Source: Pirellulales bacterium (GTDB lineage Bacteria; Planctomycetota; Planctomycetia; Pirellulales; JAICIG01). Taken from it: DNA of 20,807 nt. The first letter of the stretch is position 1, and the number at the start of each line of letters is the position of its first letter. This document shows positions 1 through 8,682 of this stretch, piece after piece. Location of the stretch: positions 1 through 20,807 of the forward strand of contig JAICIG010000088.1 of NCBI GenBank assembly GCA_025924495.1, read 5' to 3'. The notes under the pieces are model-generated. The model had not been told where the DNA came from, made no database searches, and saw nothing but the letters and a program-made list of their open reading frames with translations. The translations under genes were made by a program, and so were the position numbers.

Positions 1-144
1 CGCGGCGCCTGCGGCCTGAGCACGGGACTTGCGTAAAATCCATGGCATTGCCAGGCTCAACGAGCCGCTGGCGAGGAGCTTCATGGCCTGGCGACGACTG
101 GAAGACGCATGACCGAACGCGATGTTCGCTGATCGAACAAGCAT
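1..144 (-). CDS. Tat-exported protein, N-terminal fragment
   Basis: Only the first 48 codons are inside the window; the reading frame stays open to base 1. The start is an ATG (complement of 142-144) preceded by a strong ribosome binding site, GAGGAG, nine bases upstream. The N-terminus has S-R-R-Q-A-M-K at residues 16-22, followed by a hydrophobic stretch (LLASGSLSLAMPWIL) and a basic/small-residue segment ending A-Q-A-A. This is the layout of a twin-arginine (Tat) signal peptide, so the product is probably exported folded, often with a cofactor. The mature domain is outside the window and the function cannot be assigned. A solute-binding protein or a planctomycete Tat-dependent protein family would both fit. 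It is on the same strand as the nitrate operon but separated from it by two other genes. Confidence 0.7.
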   Translation of the reverse strand, partial: MLVRSANIAFGHASSSRRQAMKLLASGSLSLAMPWILRKSRAQAAGAA

Positions 145-362
145 GACTGCGTTCTCCTCGGAAAATCGGACTTCCACACCCGAACTTGCCGGTCGGCGGA
201 ATGCCTCGCGCCCAAAGGCCGTCGGGCCGAACAGCGATTGTACCGCCGCGACGGCGCTGCCGCTATGAAACAAGGTCAGTAACTCGCCTGTGGCGGCAGT
301 TGAGCCGGCAGGTAATTCACCGAAACGATCGAGCGAAACCGTTGCTACGTCGCTTGCCCTGT

Positions 363-848
363 TCAGTCGCCGCCGCCAATGTCGAGCTCGTAGAGTTCGA
401 ACACGAGATCGGCTTCCAAGGCCTGATGGTGGCGCAGAGCGGTCAGCAGCCAACTGGCGCGTTGGCGAACGTCGTGGAAATTGAAGTCGTCCCCGGCGGC
501 GTGCGAAGCGAGATGCGTTTCGAGCGACTTCGTCTGCCGCAGCAAGTCGGCATGCTCGTGCTTGAGCCGCTCGATGCGATGGTGGAAGCTCGGATTGATC
601 GATTCGACGTCGCCGAACAATCCGGCGGGCGACTCGGTCGAAGCGATGTGTGCGGCTAGCGCGTCGTGAAAGGCCTTGAGTACTTGAGCGACGCGACCCC
701 GCCAGATGGCTTCGCGCCCCGGCGCGGCGGCGGCTAACGCGGCTTCGAAGCGGTGCATGGCATCCATCAAGGCTTCGTGCACCTGCCTGGCTGAATCTCG
801 ACCTTGAAGGGAAGGCGATTTCTCGACTGACTCGCTGCTACCGCTCAT
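363..848 (-). CDS. hemerythrin-like (HHE) domain protein, 161 aa
   Basis: This is a 161-residue, mostly helical, soluble protein. Its spaced His/Glu pairs suit a four-helix di-iron hemerythrin-like fold: H61, H67 and E72 in one helix, H97/H99 in the next, and H140/H141 with E145 and E151 in the last. It ends in E-L-D-I-G-G-G-D, a tail I associate with planctomycete members of this family. Hemerythrin-like proteins bind O2 or NO, or sense oxygen or iron; which applies here is not visible. The frame is open 61 codons further upstream, but I chose the ATG at 848. It has GGAAG eight bases upstream, and the upstream extension is basic, low-complexity and would overlap a promoter. A sigma-54-type promoter (908-923) lies 60 bases before this start. 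Fold assignment is moderately sure; metal ligands are inferred. Confidence 0.65.
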   Translation of the reverse strand: MSGSSESVEKSPSLQGRDSARQVHEALMDAMHRFEAALAAAAPGREAIWRGRVAQVLKAFHDALAAHIASTESPAGLFGDVESINPSFHHRIERLKHEHADLLRQTKSLETHLASHAAGDDFNFHDVRQRASWLLTALRHHQALEADLVFELYELDIGGGD

Positions 849-907
849 GACAGGCTTCCTTCGATGTGCCCCAAATGTTGAAGACTTACCTCCAAGGTTT
901 GCAAGCG

Positions 908-923
908 TGCAAGTTGCGAGCCA
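908..923 (-). promoter_or_regulatory. sigma-54-type promoter of the hemerythrin-like gene
   Basis: Read on the minus strand the sequence is TGGCTCGCAACTTGCA. It matches the -24/-12 consensus TGGCAC-N5-TTGCA at the essential GG and GC with correct 10-base separation, and has the full TTGCA. Transcription would start near 897, giving a leader of about 50 bases. The core GCAACTTGC is identical to that before ppsA. The rest of the gap 849-1164 holds one dyad at 1011-1026 and nothing else I recognise. Confidence 0.65.
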
Positions 924-1010
924 CAGCTCAACGAAGCATTTGGAAATACGCAGATTGCCAGCCGCTACGCCGGCGGCAAGGCGGTTCGTAGAAGGTCGTC
1001 GTGCGCGCGG

Positions 1011-1026
1011 TGTGATAAATCGCACA
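1011..1026. promoter_or_regulatory. possible activator site (TGTG/CACA dyad)
   Basis: The sequence TGTGATAAATCGCACA has inverted arms TGTG and CACA separated by eight bases. It is centred about 122 bases upstream of the predicted sigma-54 start site of the hemerythrin-like gene, a usual distance for an enhancer-binding activator. It shares the right half CGCACAG and an AAT core with a dyad before ppsA (12847-12865). It also resembles the CRP-family pattern TGTGA-N6-TCACA with one mismatch, so a CRP/FNR-type regulator is an alternative. Confidence 0.35.
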
Positions 1027-1164
1027 GACAAGATGGATTGCCGACCGAAGGCGGCAGGTCATCGAGCGCTGATGACAAGCTATGAGAGTAGGCAAGCGAT
1101 TGCCATCAAGCGAGTTGCGCGGTTTGCCTATTCGGCGGCGGTGCACTTGATAGATGCGGGCGGA

Positions 1165-1416
1165 CTAGATCAGTTCGACGTGGGCGCCGTTCGCCAAGGC
1201 CTCGAAGAATTCCAAGCTGATTTCCGACAAGAAGACGTAGAAACTGCCGTCGCGCAACAAGGGACCGACCGTGGCTCGGACTCCCTTGGCCGCAAAAAAG
1301 TTGCGCAGATTTTCTGCGTCGGCTTGGCTAGCCAGGCGACTTAAAAGTACGCCCGTCCCCGTATATTCGACGTGCGTCCGAATGCCCTCGATACTCTGTT
1401 CGCTGTAGTCAGACAT
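1165..1416 (-). CDS. hypothetical protein, 83 aa
   Basis: I do not recognise this small protein. It is acidic to neutral, with no signal peptide, membrane segment or cysteine. The predicted pattern is strand-helix-strand (GVLLSRL, ADAENLRNFFAAKGV, ATVGPLL, SFYVFLSEI) followed by a helix, like a small alpha/beta ferredoxin-like domain. The stretch 'adaenlrnffaakGvratvg' loosely recalls small DUF2007-type domains, but I would not assign it. The start ATG at 1416 has only a weak, distant GAGG upstream. It lies between the nitrate reductase and the hemerythrin-like gene, on the same strand as both, with gaps of several hundred bases on each side. It is probably its own transcription unit. Confidence 0.5.
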   Translation of the reverse strand: MSDYSEQSIEGIRTHVEYTGTGVLLSRLASQADAENLRNFFAAKGVRATVGPLLRDGSFYVFLSEISLEFFEALANGAHVELI

Positions 1417-1810
1417 AAAGCTGTTCGAACCTCGCAGATGCCTAGATATGCTTGCCTGGTCTCAAGCGCATTCTGCCGGATCTGACTCTCTTCACAGCGT
1501 CCGGCGATTAGCGCAGCGGGAAACCCGCAGATGCTCCGGCTGAGACGACCAGGTGGAACTGCCGCGCTGCCAGCGCGCCCGAACCAAACAGTCCCGCTCC
1601 GTCAGACCTGACGAACTCAAACCGGTAAAGATCGGTTTAAAGTTTTAATGAGATATCCAAGTTTATGCAGCAATTACCGACGGCTCAACATCAGTCCGGA
1701 TTACATTTCTGTCATGGTCAATTTGAATTGTGAGGAAACACGCGCCCGACCTCGCTGCGACTCAAGACCGACCCGGAGTGGCGAAGCCCAAGTCACCCGG
1801 TCGCAAAGAC
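1417..1810. other. gene-free gap with four stem-loops and an AT-rich patch
   Basis: I see no convincing gene. Four perfect short dyads follow one another: GCGGG-AAA-CCCGC (1516-1528), CGCGCTGCCAGCGCG (1563-1577), CGTCAG-AC-CTGACG (1600-1613) and AAACCG-N8-CGGTTT (1619-1638). Bases 1620-1740 are clearly AT-rich for this window. On the minus strand a loose sigma-70-like pair sits in this patch: TTGAGC (1683-1688) and TAAACT (1660-1665) with a 17-base spacer. Transcription from it would run through the dyads towards the 83-residue gene. The gap also receives the 3' end of the nitrate operon. Confidence 0.35.
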
Positions 1811-4048
1811 TTAGCTCCTCACGCCGACCGACTCCCGGTCGATCCGCACGGCGCAGGCTTTGTAAGCGGGCTGCTTGGAATAGGGATCGAAGGCCGAGGC
1901 GGTCAATAGATTGCTCACCGCGTAATGCATGGGCACAAACAGTTGTCCCGGCTGAATGGCATGGACGAGCACGGCCTTGGCCTGCAAGGCGCCGCGCTGC
2001 GACGAAACAGTGACCATATCGCCCGGCTTAATTGCCAATCCCGCCGCGTCAGCCGGATTGATCTCCACATAGACTTCCGGCGCCGACAACTTGGCGAGCA
2101 CTTTCGACTTGCTGGTTCGCGTTTGCGTGTGCCACTGGGCCGCCGAGCCTCGGCCGGTCAGCAACAGCCAGGGGTATTTCGTGCTCGGCGCCTCGGGCAG
2201 CGGTCGCGGAGGCTCGAAGATGAATCGCGCTTTCTCGTCGGTATGATAAAAGCGACCGTCCTCGAACAACCGCCGCTCTGGCCTGTCGTCGGTCGCCCCT
2301 TGTGGAAAGGGCCATTGGATGCCCAAGCGCTGGTCGATCATGGCATAATCGTCGATCCCGCTGATATCGAACGGCCTGCCGAGCGAGAGCCGCTTGAGCA
2401 ACTCAAACACGCGCTCGGGCGACGACCAATCGCGGAACATTTCGCCGCAGCCCCAATACTCGGCGACCAGGCGAAAGATGGAGAAGTCCGTCAGCGCGGC
2501 GCCCGGGGCCCGGGCGACCTTTTTAATCAGGCCGATGCGGCGTTCGGAATTGATGAACGTGCCTTCTTTCTCGCCCCAGGCGGCCGCCGGCAACACGAGG
2601 TCGGCCATTTGGGCCGTCTCGGTCGAGTGATACATGTCTTGCACAACCAGAAAATTAAGCCGCTCGAGAATGTCGCGAGCGTAATTTTGATTGATCCACG
2701 AGTGAGCCGGGTTCGTGCCAATCACCCACAGGCCGCGGATTTTGCCGCGCAGCACGCCTTCGAGAATTTGATGGTAAGGCCAACTCTTCTCGGTCGGGAC
2801 GCGAGATTCTTCGATGCCGAGCAGGCCGGCGACTTTGCGGCGGTCGGCGGCGCTCGTGAAATCGTGCCCGCCGAGCAGATTCGTGGTGTTGCTGAACAGG
2901 CGCGATCCCATCGCATTACATTGGCCGGTGATGGAATTGGCGCCTGTGCCTGGGCGGCCGATATTGCCCGTCATCAGCGCCAAGTTGATGATTGCTTGAG
3001 CCGTGCGCACGCCTTGATGGCTTTGATTGACGCCCATCGTCCACCAGAACGAGACGCGGTTGCCCTCATGAATCAGTTGGACGAATCGTTCGATCGTCTC
3101 AGGCGGCAGACCTGTTTCAGCTGCCACGCGTTCGAGCGTGAATTCGTGCACAAACGCCGCGAACTCTTCAAAACGAGTGGCGTGTGCGGCAATAAACTCG
3201 CGGTCGATCCACTCGCGCTCGATCAACAGGTTTGCCACGCCATAGAGCAAAGCGAGGTCTGACTTGGGATATGGCGCCAGGTGCAACGAAGCCTGCATGG
3301 CCGTTTCGGTCATGCGCGGATCGATCACGATGATTTGCGGGCGGTGAGGATTGCGAACGACGCGCTCCCACATGATCGGATGCGCGATGCATAGATTGCT
3401 GCCCACGAGCACGATCACGTCCGACTCTTCGAAATCGGCGTAGCTGAACGGCGGGGCATCGAAGCCAAACGACTCTTGATAAGCCGTGACAGCCGTCGCC
3501 ATGCACTGCCGGGTGTTGCCGTCGCCGTGCAGCATGCCCATGCCGAACTTCGCCAGCGCGCCGAGCATGGCCATCTCCTCGGTGGCAATCTGGCCGGTGC
3601 TAAGAAAGGCGATCGAGTCGGCGCCGTGCGCGGCCTGAATCGCTTTCATCCGCTCGACGAAGACTTTGAGCGCTACATCCCAGTCAACGGGCGCGAGGCG
3701 TCCTTGCGGATTGCGCAACTGGGGCGTGACAGCGCGATCCGGCGCATTCAGAGCCGCCAGCGCCTCCCAGCCTTTGGGACAAGCCATGCCGAGATTGACC
3801 GGGTAATCGGTCGTCGGCGTCAGTGACACCGCCTGGCCGTCGCGAAGATGAATGTCGAGACTGCAACCGGTCGAACAATAGCCGCAGATCATGCGGGTGG
3901 TCGCATCGGGACGGCTTTCCGCGGGGACCAGGCCGAGACCGAAGCGGCCGGGCTCGAGCAATAATTCGCGGGTTAGCGGCCCGTCGCGATCGAGCAGGCG
4001 CGGCCGGGGCAAACCCAGCCGCGATTCGGCGCGGCAGTCGCTCGGCAT
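1811..4048 (-). CDS. nasA: molybdopterin nitrate reductase, NasA/NarB type
   Basis: This is the catalytic subunit that reduces nitrate to nitrite at a Mo-bis-MGD centre; 745 residues. After an N-terminal extension of about 50 residues come the 4Fe-4S ligands C55, C58, C62 and C90 with K92 (CxxCxxxC-x27-C-x-K). The segment [11 protein letters not shown] around C182 matches the Mo-ligating cysteine region of NapA/NasA-type enzymes, as opposed to the Asp of NarG. The C-terminal part is the usual MGD-binding beta-barrel domain. There is no Tat signal, so it is cytoplasmic and probably assimilatory. There is no C-terminal BFD-like 2Fe-2S domain as in Klebsiella-type NasA. The start ATG at 4048 overlaps the stop of the preceding gene (TGATG) and has GGGAGGA eight bases upstream. 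The frame is open further upstream but that part is antisense-like junk. It is the last gene of the operon. A different molybdoenzyme substrate is possible, but the neighbours argue for nitrate. Confidence 0.85.
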   Translation of the reverse strand: MPSDCRAESRLGLPRPRLLDRDGPLTRELLLEPGRFGLGLVPAESRPDATTRMICGYCSTGCSLDIHLRDGQAVSLTPTTDYPVNLGMACPKGWEALAALNAPDRAVTPQLRNPQGRLAPVDWDVALKVFVERMKAIQAAHGADSIAFLSTGQIATEEMAMLGALAKFGMGMLHGDGNTRQCMATAVTAYQESFGFDAPPFSYADFEESDVIVLVGSNLCIAHPIMWERVVRNPHRPQIIVIDPRMTETAMQASLHLAPYPKSDLALLYGVANLLIEREWIDREFIAAHATRFEEFAAFVHEFTLERVAAETGLPPETIERFVQLIHEGNRVSFWWTMGVNQSHQGVRTAQAIINLALMTGNIGRPGTGANSITGQCNAMGSRLFSNTTNLLGGHDFTSAADRRKVAGLLGIEESRVPTEKSWPYHQILEGVLRGKIRGLWVIGTNPAHSWINQNYARDILERLNFLVVQDMYHSTETAQMADLVLPAAAWGEKEGTFINSERRIGLIKKVARAPGAALTDFSIFRLVAEYWGCGEMFRDWSSPERVFELLKRLSLGRPFDISGIDDYAMIDQRLGIQWPFPQGATDDRPERRLFEDGRFYHTDEKARFIFEPPRPLPEAPSTKYPWLLLTGRGSAAQWHTQTRTSKSKVLAKLSAPEVYVEINPADAAGLAIKPGDMVTVSSQRGALQAKAVLVHAIQPGQLFVPMHYAVSNLLTASAFDPYSKQPAYKACAVRIDRESVGVRS

Positions 4049-5778
4049 CAGCGGATTCCTCCCGGCATGCGGGGGCCCGCCGCCGCCGCGAAGAACAAGT
4101 AACGCTCCAAGAGTTCGCCAACGAGGCAGGACACGAACAGTACCGAAGTGAAAATCAGCAATTCCGCCTGGGAAGCCGCGGCGCCGGTTGAGAACTGCAA
4201 GAGTAGAAAGGCGGGCATGAAAATTCCGCCGAGCACTCCCAGCGCAAAGCGGGCCCAGGTGACATTGGCCAGCTCGCGCGTCATCAGCAGCGCCGAGCGA
4301 CGCAGCGGAGTCATGTTGCGGGTCAGTAAGTGACCGAACAAAGAAGCCTCCCAAACGAGCTTCAGCGACGCGACGACCAGCAGCCCGACGCACAGCAGTT
4401 GGCCGGTCTCTTGAGTAAAATTAGCGGCGATTGCCGACGGGCGGACCGCCGCCAACAAGAGCAAACTACCCCACAGTGTGGCAATGCCCAACCAGGCGGC
4501 AGTCAGGGTAAACCGTACACACGTTCTCGACGGGCTCCACAACTCTCGCTGCGGAAGGGCATAGATCATCACCGAGCAACCCATCGCTGCCGCGCCGACC
4601 GCGACGACGGCCCAGGCCAGTCCCCCCGCAAGTCGGCCGAATACGCCAAGCGAGCCGAGCGGCGCCAGCGCAACGGCGGCATAGCTGCAAGCCAGCGAGG
4701 CAAAGAAGCCGAACGCCACAATCTCGCGACTGAGCCAAGAGTGTCGCAACCCAAGCACCGCGCGAAATGCATATTGCGGGCGCCCTAAATGAAATACGCT
4801 GGCGCCGAGCGCCAACAGCCCAAAGAGCAGCGCTGTCACGGCATTCAATGGCCGCACCGCCTCGGCCATATCGGATTGCGCCCATTGCTCCATCGCCAAC
4901 CCGGCGGCAAAGGCGCCGACCGACAATTGAGTCAGCACCAGCATCAGCACCAGCGGCCAATGCGCGTGTTGCGGCTGCGAGCGAAAATAGTCGGCCGCCA
5001 GCAGATTGCGCGGAAACGCCCGCCGCGTCTTGTAAACCGTGGTCGGCAGCGTGATCTGCGGATCGGGGGCGCCAGGCAGAAATATCGTTGCTTCGGCGTC
5101 TTCAACCACTTGCCGCACCTCGACCAGCTTGATGGAGATCGCCTGGTGCGGACAAGCCTGCACGCAGGCTGGCGCTTCGCCTGCAGCCAGCCGCGACGAG
5201 CACATGTCGCACTTGCGAACGATCCCCTTTTCACGATGGTACTTGGGCACGTCATACGGACAGGCCAGCGTGCAATACTGGCAGCCGAAACATTGATCGT
5301 CGAGATGCTTGACGATGCCGGTCGAAGGGTCTTTTTCGTAAGCATTCACCGGGCAAGCCGTCAGACAGGCCGGCTCGAGGCAATGGTGGCAGGCCATCGT
5401 GACGTGCTGAATCACCGGCAGCGAGCGCGAGCCGCCGATCAACAGCCCGACGTCGCGCCAGGTCTCCTGCTCGTCCAAACCATTGAGCGAGTGACAGGCC
5501 GTCACGCATGCCTTGCAGCCTGAGCAGCGATCGAGATCGACCTCGAAGGCGTATTGCTGCCCTGCTGCCGGCGGAGAACTCGGCAGCAGCGAACGATAAT
5601 GCCTGGCCTGCGCAGGAACATCGCCGGCCATATGCAGGCGAGCAAACCTTTCGACGGCCGACAGGTTTTGCTGATCCGCGAGCAAGGCCTCGACCAGCGC
5701 GGCGCCGCCCGGCGGCGCGCACACTGGGGCTTCGCCGGCCATGTTCAAAACGTTCAGCGCAACTTCAGCCGACGCCAT
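4048..5778 (-). CDS. fused DmsB-like Fe-S / DmsC-like membrane anchor subunit
   Basis: This protein is predicted to pass electrons from membrane quinol to the nitrate reductase encoded directly downstream. Of 576 residues, about 76-230 form a DmsB/NrfC-type ferredoxin domain with four cysteine clusters: C85-x2-C-x2-C-x3-C; C130-x2-C-x4-C-x3-C; C163-x2-C-x2-C-x3-C; and C190-x2-C-x11-C-x3-C. That is enough for four 4Fe-4S centres. Residues about 275-570 are a run of hydrophobic helices with the look of DmsC/YnfH anchors, including the H-L-G-R-P segment. The first 70 residues are a soluble extension of unknown role. DmsB and DmsC are normally separate proteins, so this is a fusion. No Tat or Sec signal is seen on the Fe-S domain, which should face the cytoplasm. 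The start at 5778 overlaps the nitrite reductase stop (TGATG), with GAGGG just upstream. Confidence 0.8.
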   Translation of the reverse strand: MASAEVALNVLNMAGEAPVCAPPGGAALVEALLADQQNLSAVERFARLHMAGDVPAQARHYRSLLPSSPPAAGQQYAFEVDLDRCSGCKACVTACHSLNGLDEQETWRDVGLLIGGSRSLPVIQHVTMACHHCLEPACLTACPVNAYEKDPSTGIVKHLDDQCFGCQYCTLACPYDVPKYHREKGIVRKCDMCSSRLAAGEAPACVQACPHQAISIKLVEVRQVVEDAEATIFLPGAPDPQITLPTTVYKTRRAFPRNLLAADYFRSQPQHAHWPLVLMLVLTQLSVGAFAAGLAMEQWAQSDMAEAVRPLNAVTALLFGLLALGASVFHLGRPQYAFRAVLGLRHSWLSREIVAFGFFASLACSYAAVALAPLGSLGVFGRLAGGLAWAVVAVGAAAMGCSVMIYALPQRELWSPSRTCVRFTLTAAWLGIATLWGSLLLLAAVRPSAIAANFTQETGQLLCVGLLVVASLKLVWEASLFGHLLTRNMTPLRRSALLMTRELANVTWARFALGVLGGIFMPAFLLLQFSTGAAASQAELLIFTSVLFVSCLVGELLERYLFFAAAAGPRMPGGIR

Positions 5779-8627
5779 CAGGCCCTCGCCATTTTCGCGA
5801 CGTGAAATTGCTCTGTATGAATGCGGTCGCCGGGGACGCCCGCCATCAACAATCCTTCGCGGAAGGCATCCATGAATTCGTTCGGGCCGCACAGAAAGCA
5901 ACGATGCGCTGCCAGGTCGTTCGCTACTGCACGCACGGCGTCGAGCGAAAGCCGCCCACAGGCGCCTTGCCAGTCGTGACCGGGCTGCGAGAGCGAAACG
6001 TGATAGGCGAAGTTTTTCAACTCGGCCGCTAGTTGCAGGCATTCGCGGTGGAAGACGATATCGGCTGCGGTCCGGGCGCCGTAGGCGAACGTGCAAGGCG
6101 CCTGGATGCCGCGGTCTTTCAATAGCCGCACCATGCTCATCATCGGCGTGATGCCGCTGCCGGCCGACACGAGCAATAGCGGTTCGCTGTGTCGCTCGGG
6201 ATCGAAATAGAATCCGCCTTGCGGGCCGCGTAATTTAAAGACGACGCCGGGTCGAGCCTGCTCGAATAAATGCCGCGAGACGGTTCCTTCCGGATTCAGC
6301 TTGATCGTCAGGTCGAGTTGTTCCGGCCGCGCTGGAGAAGAGCTGATCGTGAAACTTCGCCAGACTTCGTGGCCTTCATTTTCGATACACACGCTGACAA
6401 ACTTTCCGGGATAATCGAGCGGCATCTGGCCAGCCGAATTGTCGAAGCGGAAGGTCCGCACGTCGGGCGTCTCTTCGATAATTTCGACGATCGGCAACGT
6501 CGCGACGATGGGGTCGACATGGCGAGCCTTGCTGCGGTTGGTAGCGGCAGCCTGAGGCAAGGCGCCATTCGCGGGCGCAGCCGCGTTCGGCTTCACAAAC
6601 ACCTTGCCGTCTTCAATCAACGTTTCATACCTGCCAAGATCGTGCCCGGACGGATCGAGGCTGCAGCCGCTGCAGGCATTGAAGGTCCAGCCATGCCAGG
6701 GACAGGTGATCACGCCGTTTTGCACGCTGCCTTGCGTGAGCGGCGCGCCCTCGTGCGGGCAGGCATTGTCCACGGCGTGCACCTGCTCGCCAACACGGTA
6801 CAGCGCGATCTCCTTGCCGCCCGCCTCGATAGCGATGCCGGCGTCTTCTTTCACCGCCGTCGCTTCGGCCGCGTAGAGGAATCCGTCCGTTCGTTCGAGT
6901 GGCGCCTGAACCGCAGTCCCATTCTCTGCCGCCTGCTCCACGGCATCCTCGAGCCGTGCAAAGAAACGGCGCAATCCGGCACAGCTCGGGCAAAACACGG
7001 GCGGATCGACGCCGACGTGCTGGTGCTGACACTTCTCGCAGACCCAGACCGGCGGCCGGTAATCTTCATCAAGGGCCTTGGCGGCATCGTCGGCCGGCAG
7101 CAATTCTCGCCAATAGGCGCTGAAGGTTTGGCCCGGACGGTGATGCAAATAATAATCGGCCACAACTTCTTCGATCAGCGTCGGCAACTGATCGACGTCG
7201 ACGCCAAGACGATACGGCCGGCCCATTTCGATCTGTCCGCCGATGCCGCCGCCCAGGAAGACGTCGAATCCTTCGCGCGTGCCGAGCAGACGACGCACGC
7301 GAACGCCTTTCAATCCGATGTCGGCCGTGAAGTGCTGTGCACAACTCGACGGGCAACCGCTCATGTGGATGCGGATGCCTTCCAGCTTGACCTGCTTCTT
7401 GCGCAGCTTTTCCAGCAATTGGAACATGTGCCCCTTGGTTTCGGTCACGGCGATATTGCAAAACTGGCTCCCGGTACAAGCCATGGTGTTGCGGTCCAGC
7501 GAATCGGCATGAATGCTGAGGCCGAGCGCCGCGGCATCAATTGCCGCGGCGTCCTTGAACCGCGTGGGAATATTGATGACAGCGATGCCCTGTTCGTGCG
7601 TCGTTCGCAACTGGCCGTCGCCCCACTTGCTGCTCAGGATCGCCAGCCCTTCGAGCTGCCGCCACGAAAGTCGCCCAAGCGGCACGCTCAGCCCCATCGT
7701 CCACAGTTGTGGATCTTTCTGACGAAACCAGCCGATCAATTCATCGTAGGAAGAAGCGGGCAGCGGCTTCTCGCCCGAGCGCTGCAGGCGGAACGGCAGG
7801 TGCTCGTCCAGCCAGGCCAAAACCCCCTCGGGTCCGATCTCTTTGACGAGAAAACAAAACCTGGCCGCGTTGCGTTTCTCGCGCGAACCTTTGGCGCGAA
7901 ATAGATCGAGGATCGAGCGAGTGACGTCAACGACCTCTTCCGGTCTCACCAGCACTGGCAGATGCCACGCCAAATGCGGATTCTGCCCTTGTGTCCCGCC
8001 GATCAACAGTTGGAAGGCGATCTCGCCGGCCGCAGTGCGCGTGGCCAGGAAGCTGATGTCTTGCGTCCAGAAGTGGGCCGAATGATGTTCCGTGCCGTTG
8101 AGGCAGATATTCATCTTCCGCGGCAAATCGGAGTACTCGCGGCTATCGAGAAACAACGCCGTAACCTCGTGGCAAAGCGGGCGAGTGTCGATCAGCTCGT
8201 CGGGCAGCAGGCCGCTGAACGGATGTGCGAAGACGTTGCGAATGTTGTCGTGACCGGTTTGCTTGGACGACAGCCCGACGGCGGCGAGCCGTTGGTTGAC
8301 CTTGGGCAGATGCTCGATATCGAGCCCTTGAATTTGCACGTTGGCTCGCGTGGTGATGTCGACGACGGCATGGCCGAATTCATACGCGAGGTGGGCCATG
8401 GTTTTCGCTTGCGGCGCAGTCAGCTCGCCGGCCGTGATGCGAATGCGATTCATATAGCGGCCCGGCGCGTCGCGTTTGCGATAGAAGAAGCCGTACCACT
8501 TGATGCGCTCCAGATCGGCCGCGTCGATGTCTTTCATCGGCGTGCCGGCGGCTGCGTACCGCTCGACGTCGGGCCAGACGTCGAAGCTGTGCTTTTCGGA
8601 TTTCCAGACTTCTACAGGATTGGACAT
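5778..8627 (-). CDS. four-module nitrite reductase (NiR/SiR–rubredoxin–Rieske–FNR)
   Basis: This 949-residue protein is predicted to reduce nitrite to ammonium with six electrons. Residues about 30-510 are a complete ferredoxin-type nitrite/sulfite reductase with duplicated half-domains and siroheme/4Fe-4S ligands C384, C390, C425 and C429 (A-C-T-G-x4-C and S-G-C-P-S-S-C). Residues 527-550 form a rubredoxin-like knuckle pair (C530xxC533, C546xxC549). Residues about 580-680 are a NirD-like Rieske 2Fe-2S domain (C623-P-H625, C642-P-W-H645). Residues about 705-945 are a ferredoxin-reductase-type FAD/NAD(P) domain (R757-S-F-T for FAD, G-S-G-I-T-P near 823-828). Electrons would run NAD(P)H, FAD, 2Fe-2S or Fe-Cys4, then siroheme, all on one chain. 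The order differs from NirB, whose reductase part is N-terminal and Rossmann-type. The start ATG at 8627 begins the recognisable domain, though its ribosome site is weak. It overlaps the next gene by TGATG. Assimilatory sulfite reduction is less likely given narK and nasA beside it. Confidence 0.85.
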   Translation of the reverse strand: MSNPVEVWKSEKHSFDVWPDVERYAAAGTPMKDIDAADLERIKWYGFFYRKRDAPGRYMNRIRITAGELTAPQAKTMAHLAYEFGHAVVDITTRANVQIQGLDIEHLPKVNQRLAAVGLSSKQTGHDNIRNVFAHPFSGLLPDELIDTRPLCHEVTALFLDSREYSDLPRKMNICLNGTEHHSAHFWTQDISFLATRTAAGEIAFQLLIGGTQGQNPHLAWHLPVLVRPEEVVDVTRSILDLFRAKGSREKRNAARFCFLVKEIGPEGVLAWLDEHLPFRLQRSGEKPLPASSYDELIGWFRQKDPQLWTMGLSVPLGRLSWRQLEGLAILSSKWGDGQLRTTHEQGIAVINIPTRFKDAAAIDAAALGLSIHADSLDRNTMACTGSQFCNIAVTETKGHMFQLLEKLRKKQVKLEGIRIHMSGCPSSCAQHFTADIGLKGVRVRRLLGTREGFDVFLGGGIGGQIEMGRPYRLGVDVDQLPTLIEEVVADYYLHHRPGQTFSAYWRELLPADDAAKALDEDYRPPVWVCEKCQHQHVGVDPPVFCPSCAGLRRFFARLEDAVEQAAENGTAVQAPLERTDGFLYAAEATAVKEDAGIAIEAGGKEIALYRVGEQVHAVDNACPHEGAPLTQGSVQNGVITCPWHGWTFNACSGCSLDPSGHDLGRYETLIEDGKVFVKPNAAAPANGALPQAAATNRSKARHVDPIVATLPIVEIIEETPDVRTFRFDNSAGQMPLDYPGKFVSVCIENEGHEVWRSFTISSSPARPEQLDLTIKLNPEGTVSRHLFEQARPGVVFKLRGPQGGFYFDPERHSEPLLLVSAGSGITPMMSMVRLLKDRGIQAPCTFAYGARTAADIVFHRECLQLAAELKNFAYHVSLSQPGHDWQGACGRLSLDAVRAVANDLAAHRCFLCGPNEFMDAFREGLLMAGVPGDRIHTEQFHVAKMARA

Positions 8628-8682
8628 ATCACTTGCTCGCAGCGAGGCGGTAAGCGGGGAAAAAACTCGCAGACCGTATTGC

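Noticed and set aside
1421..1436. GGTTCGAA on the minus strand as the T-arm of a tRNA
   Set aside because: The flanking bases do not pair as a T-stem and no anticodon or acceptor stem could be found around it.
4049..4393. N-terminal extension of the nitrate reductase to an upstream start
   Set aside because: The extension overlaps the membrane anchor gene in another frame and is Arg/Gly-rich without family similarity; the TGATG overlap with GGGAGGA at 4048 is the better start.
6270..7904. Plus-strand open frame of 544 codons opposite the nitrite reductase
   Set aside because: It is antisense to a strongly conserved gene, is rich in Arg/His/Gln as expected for the complement of high-GC coding sequence, and has no recognisable domain or ribosome site.
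5778..8627. Calling the nitrite reductase a NirB
   Set aside because: There is no N-terminal Rossmann FAD/NAD domain and no BFD 2Fe-2S domain; the reductase module is C-terminal and of the ferredoxin-reductase type.
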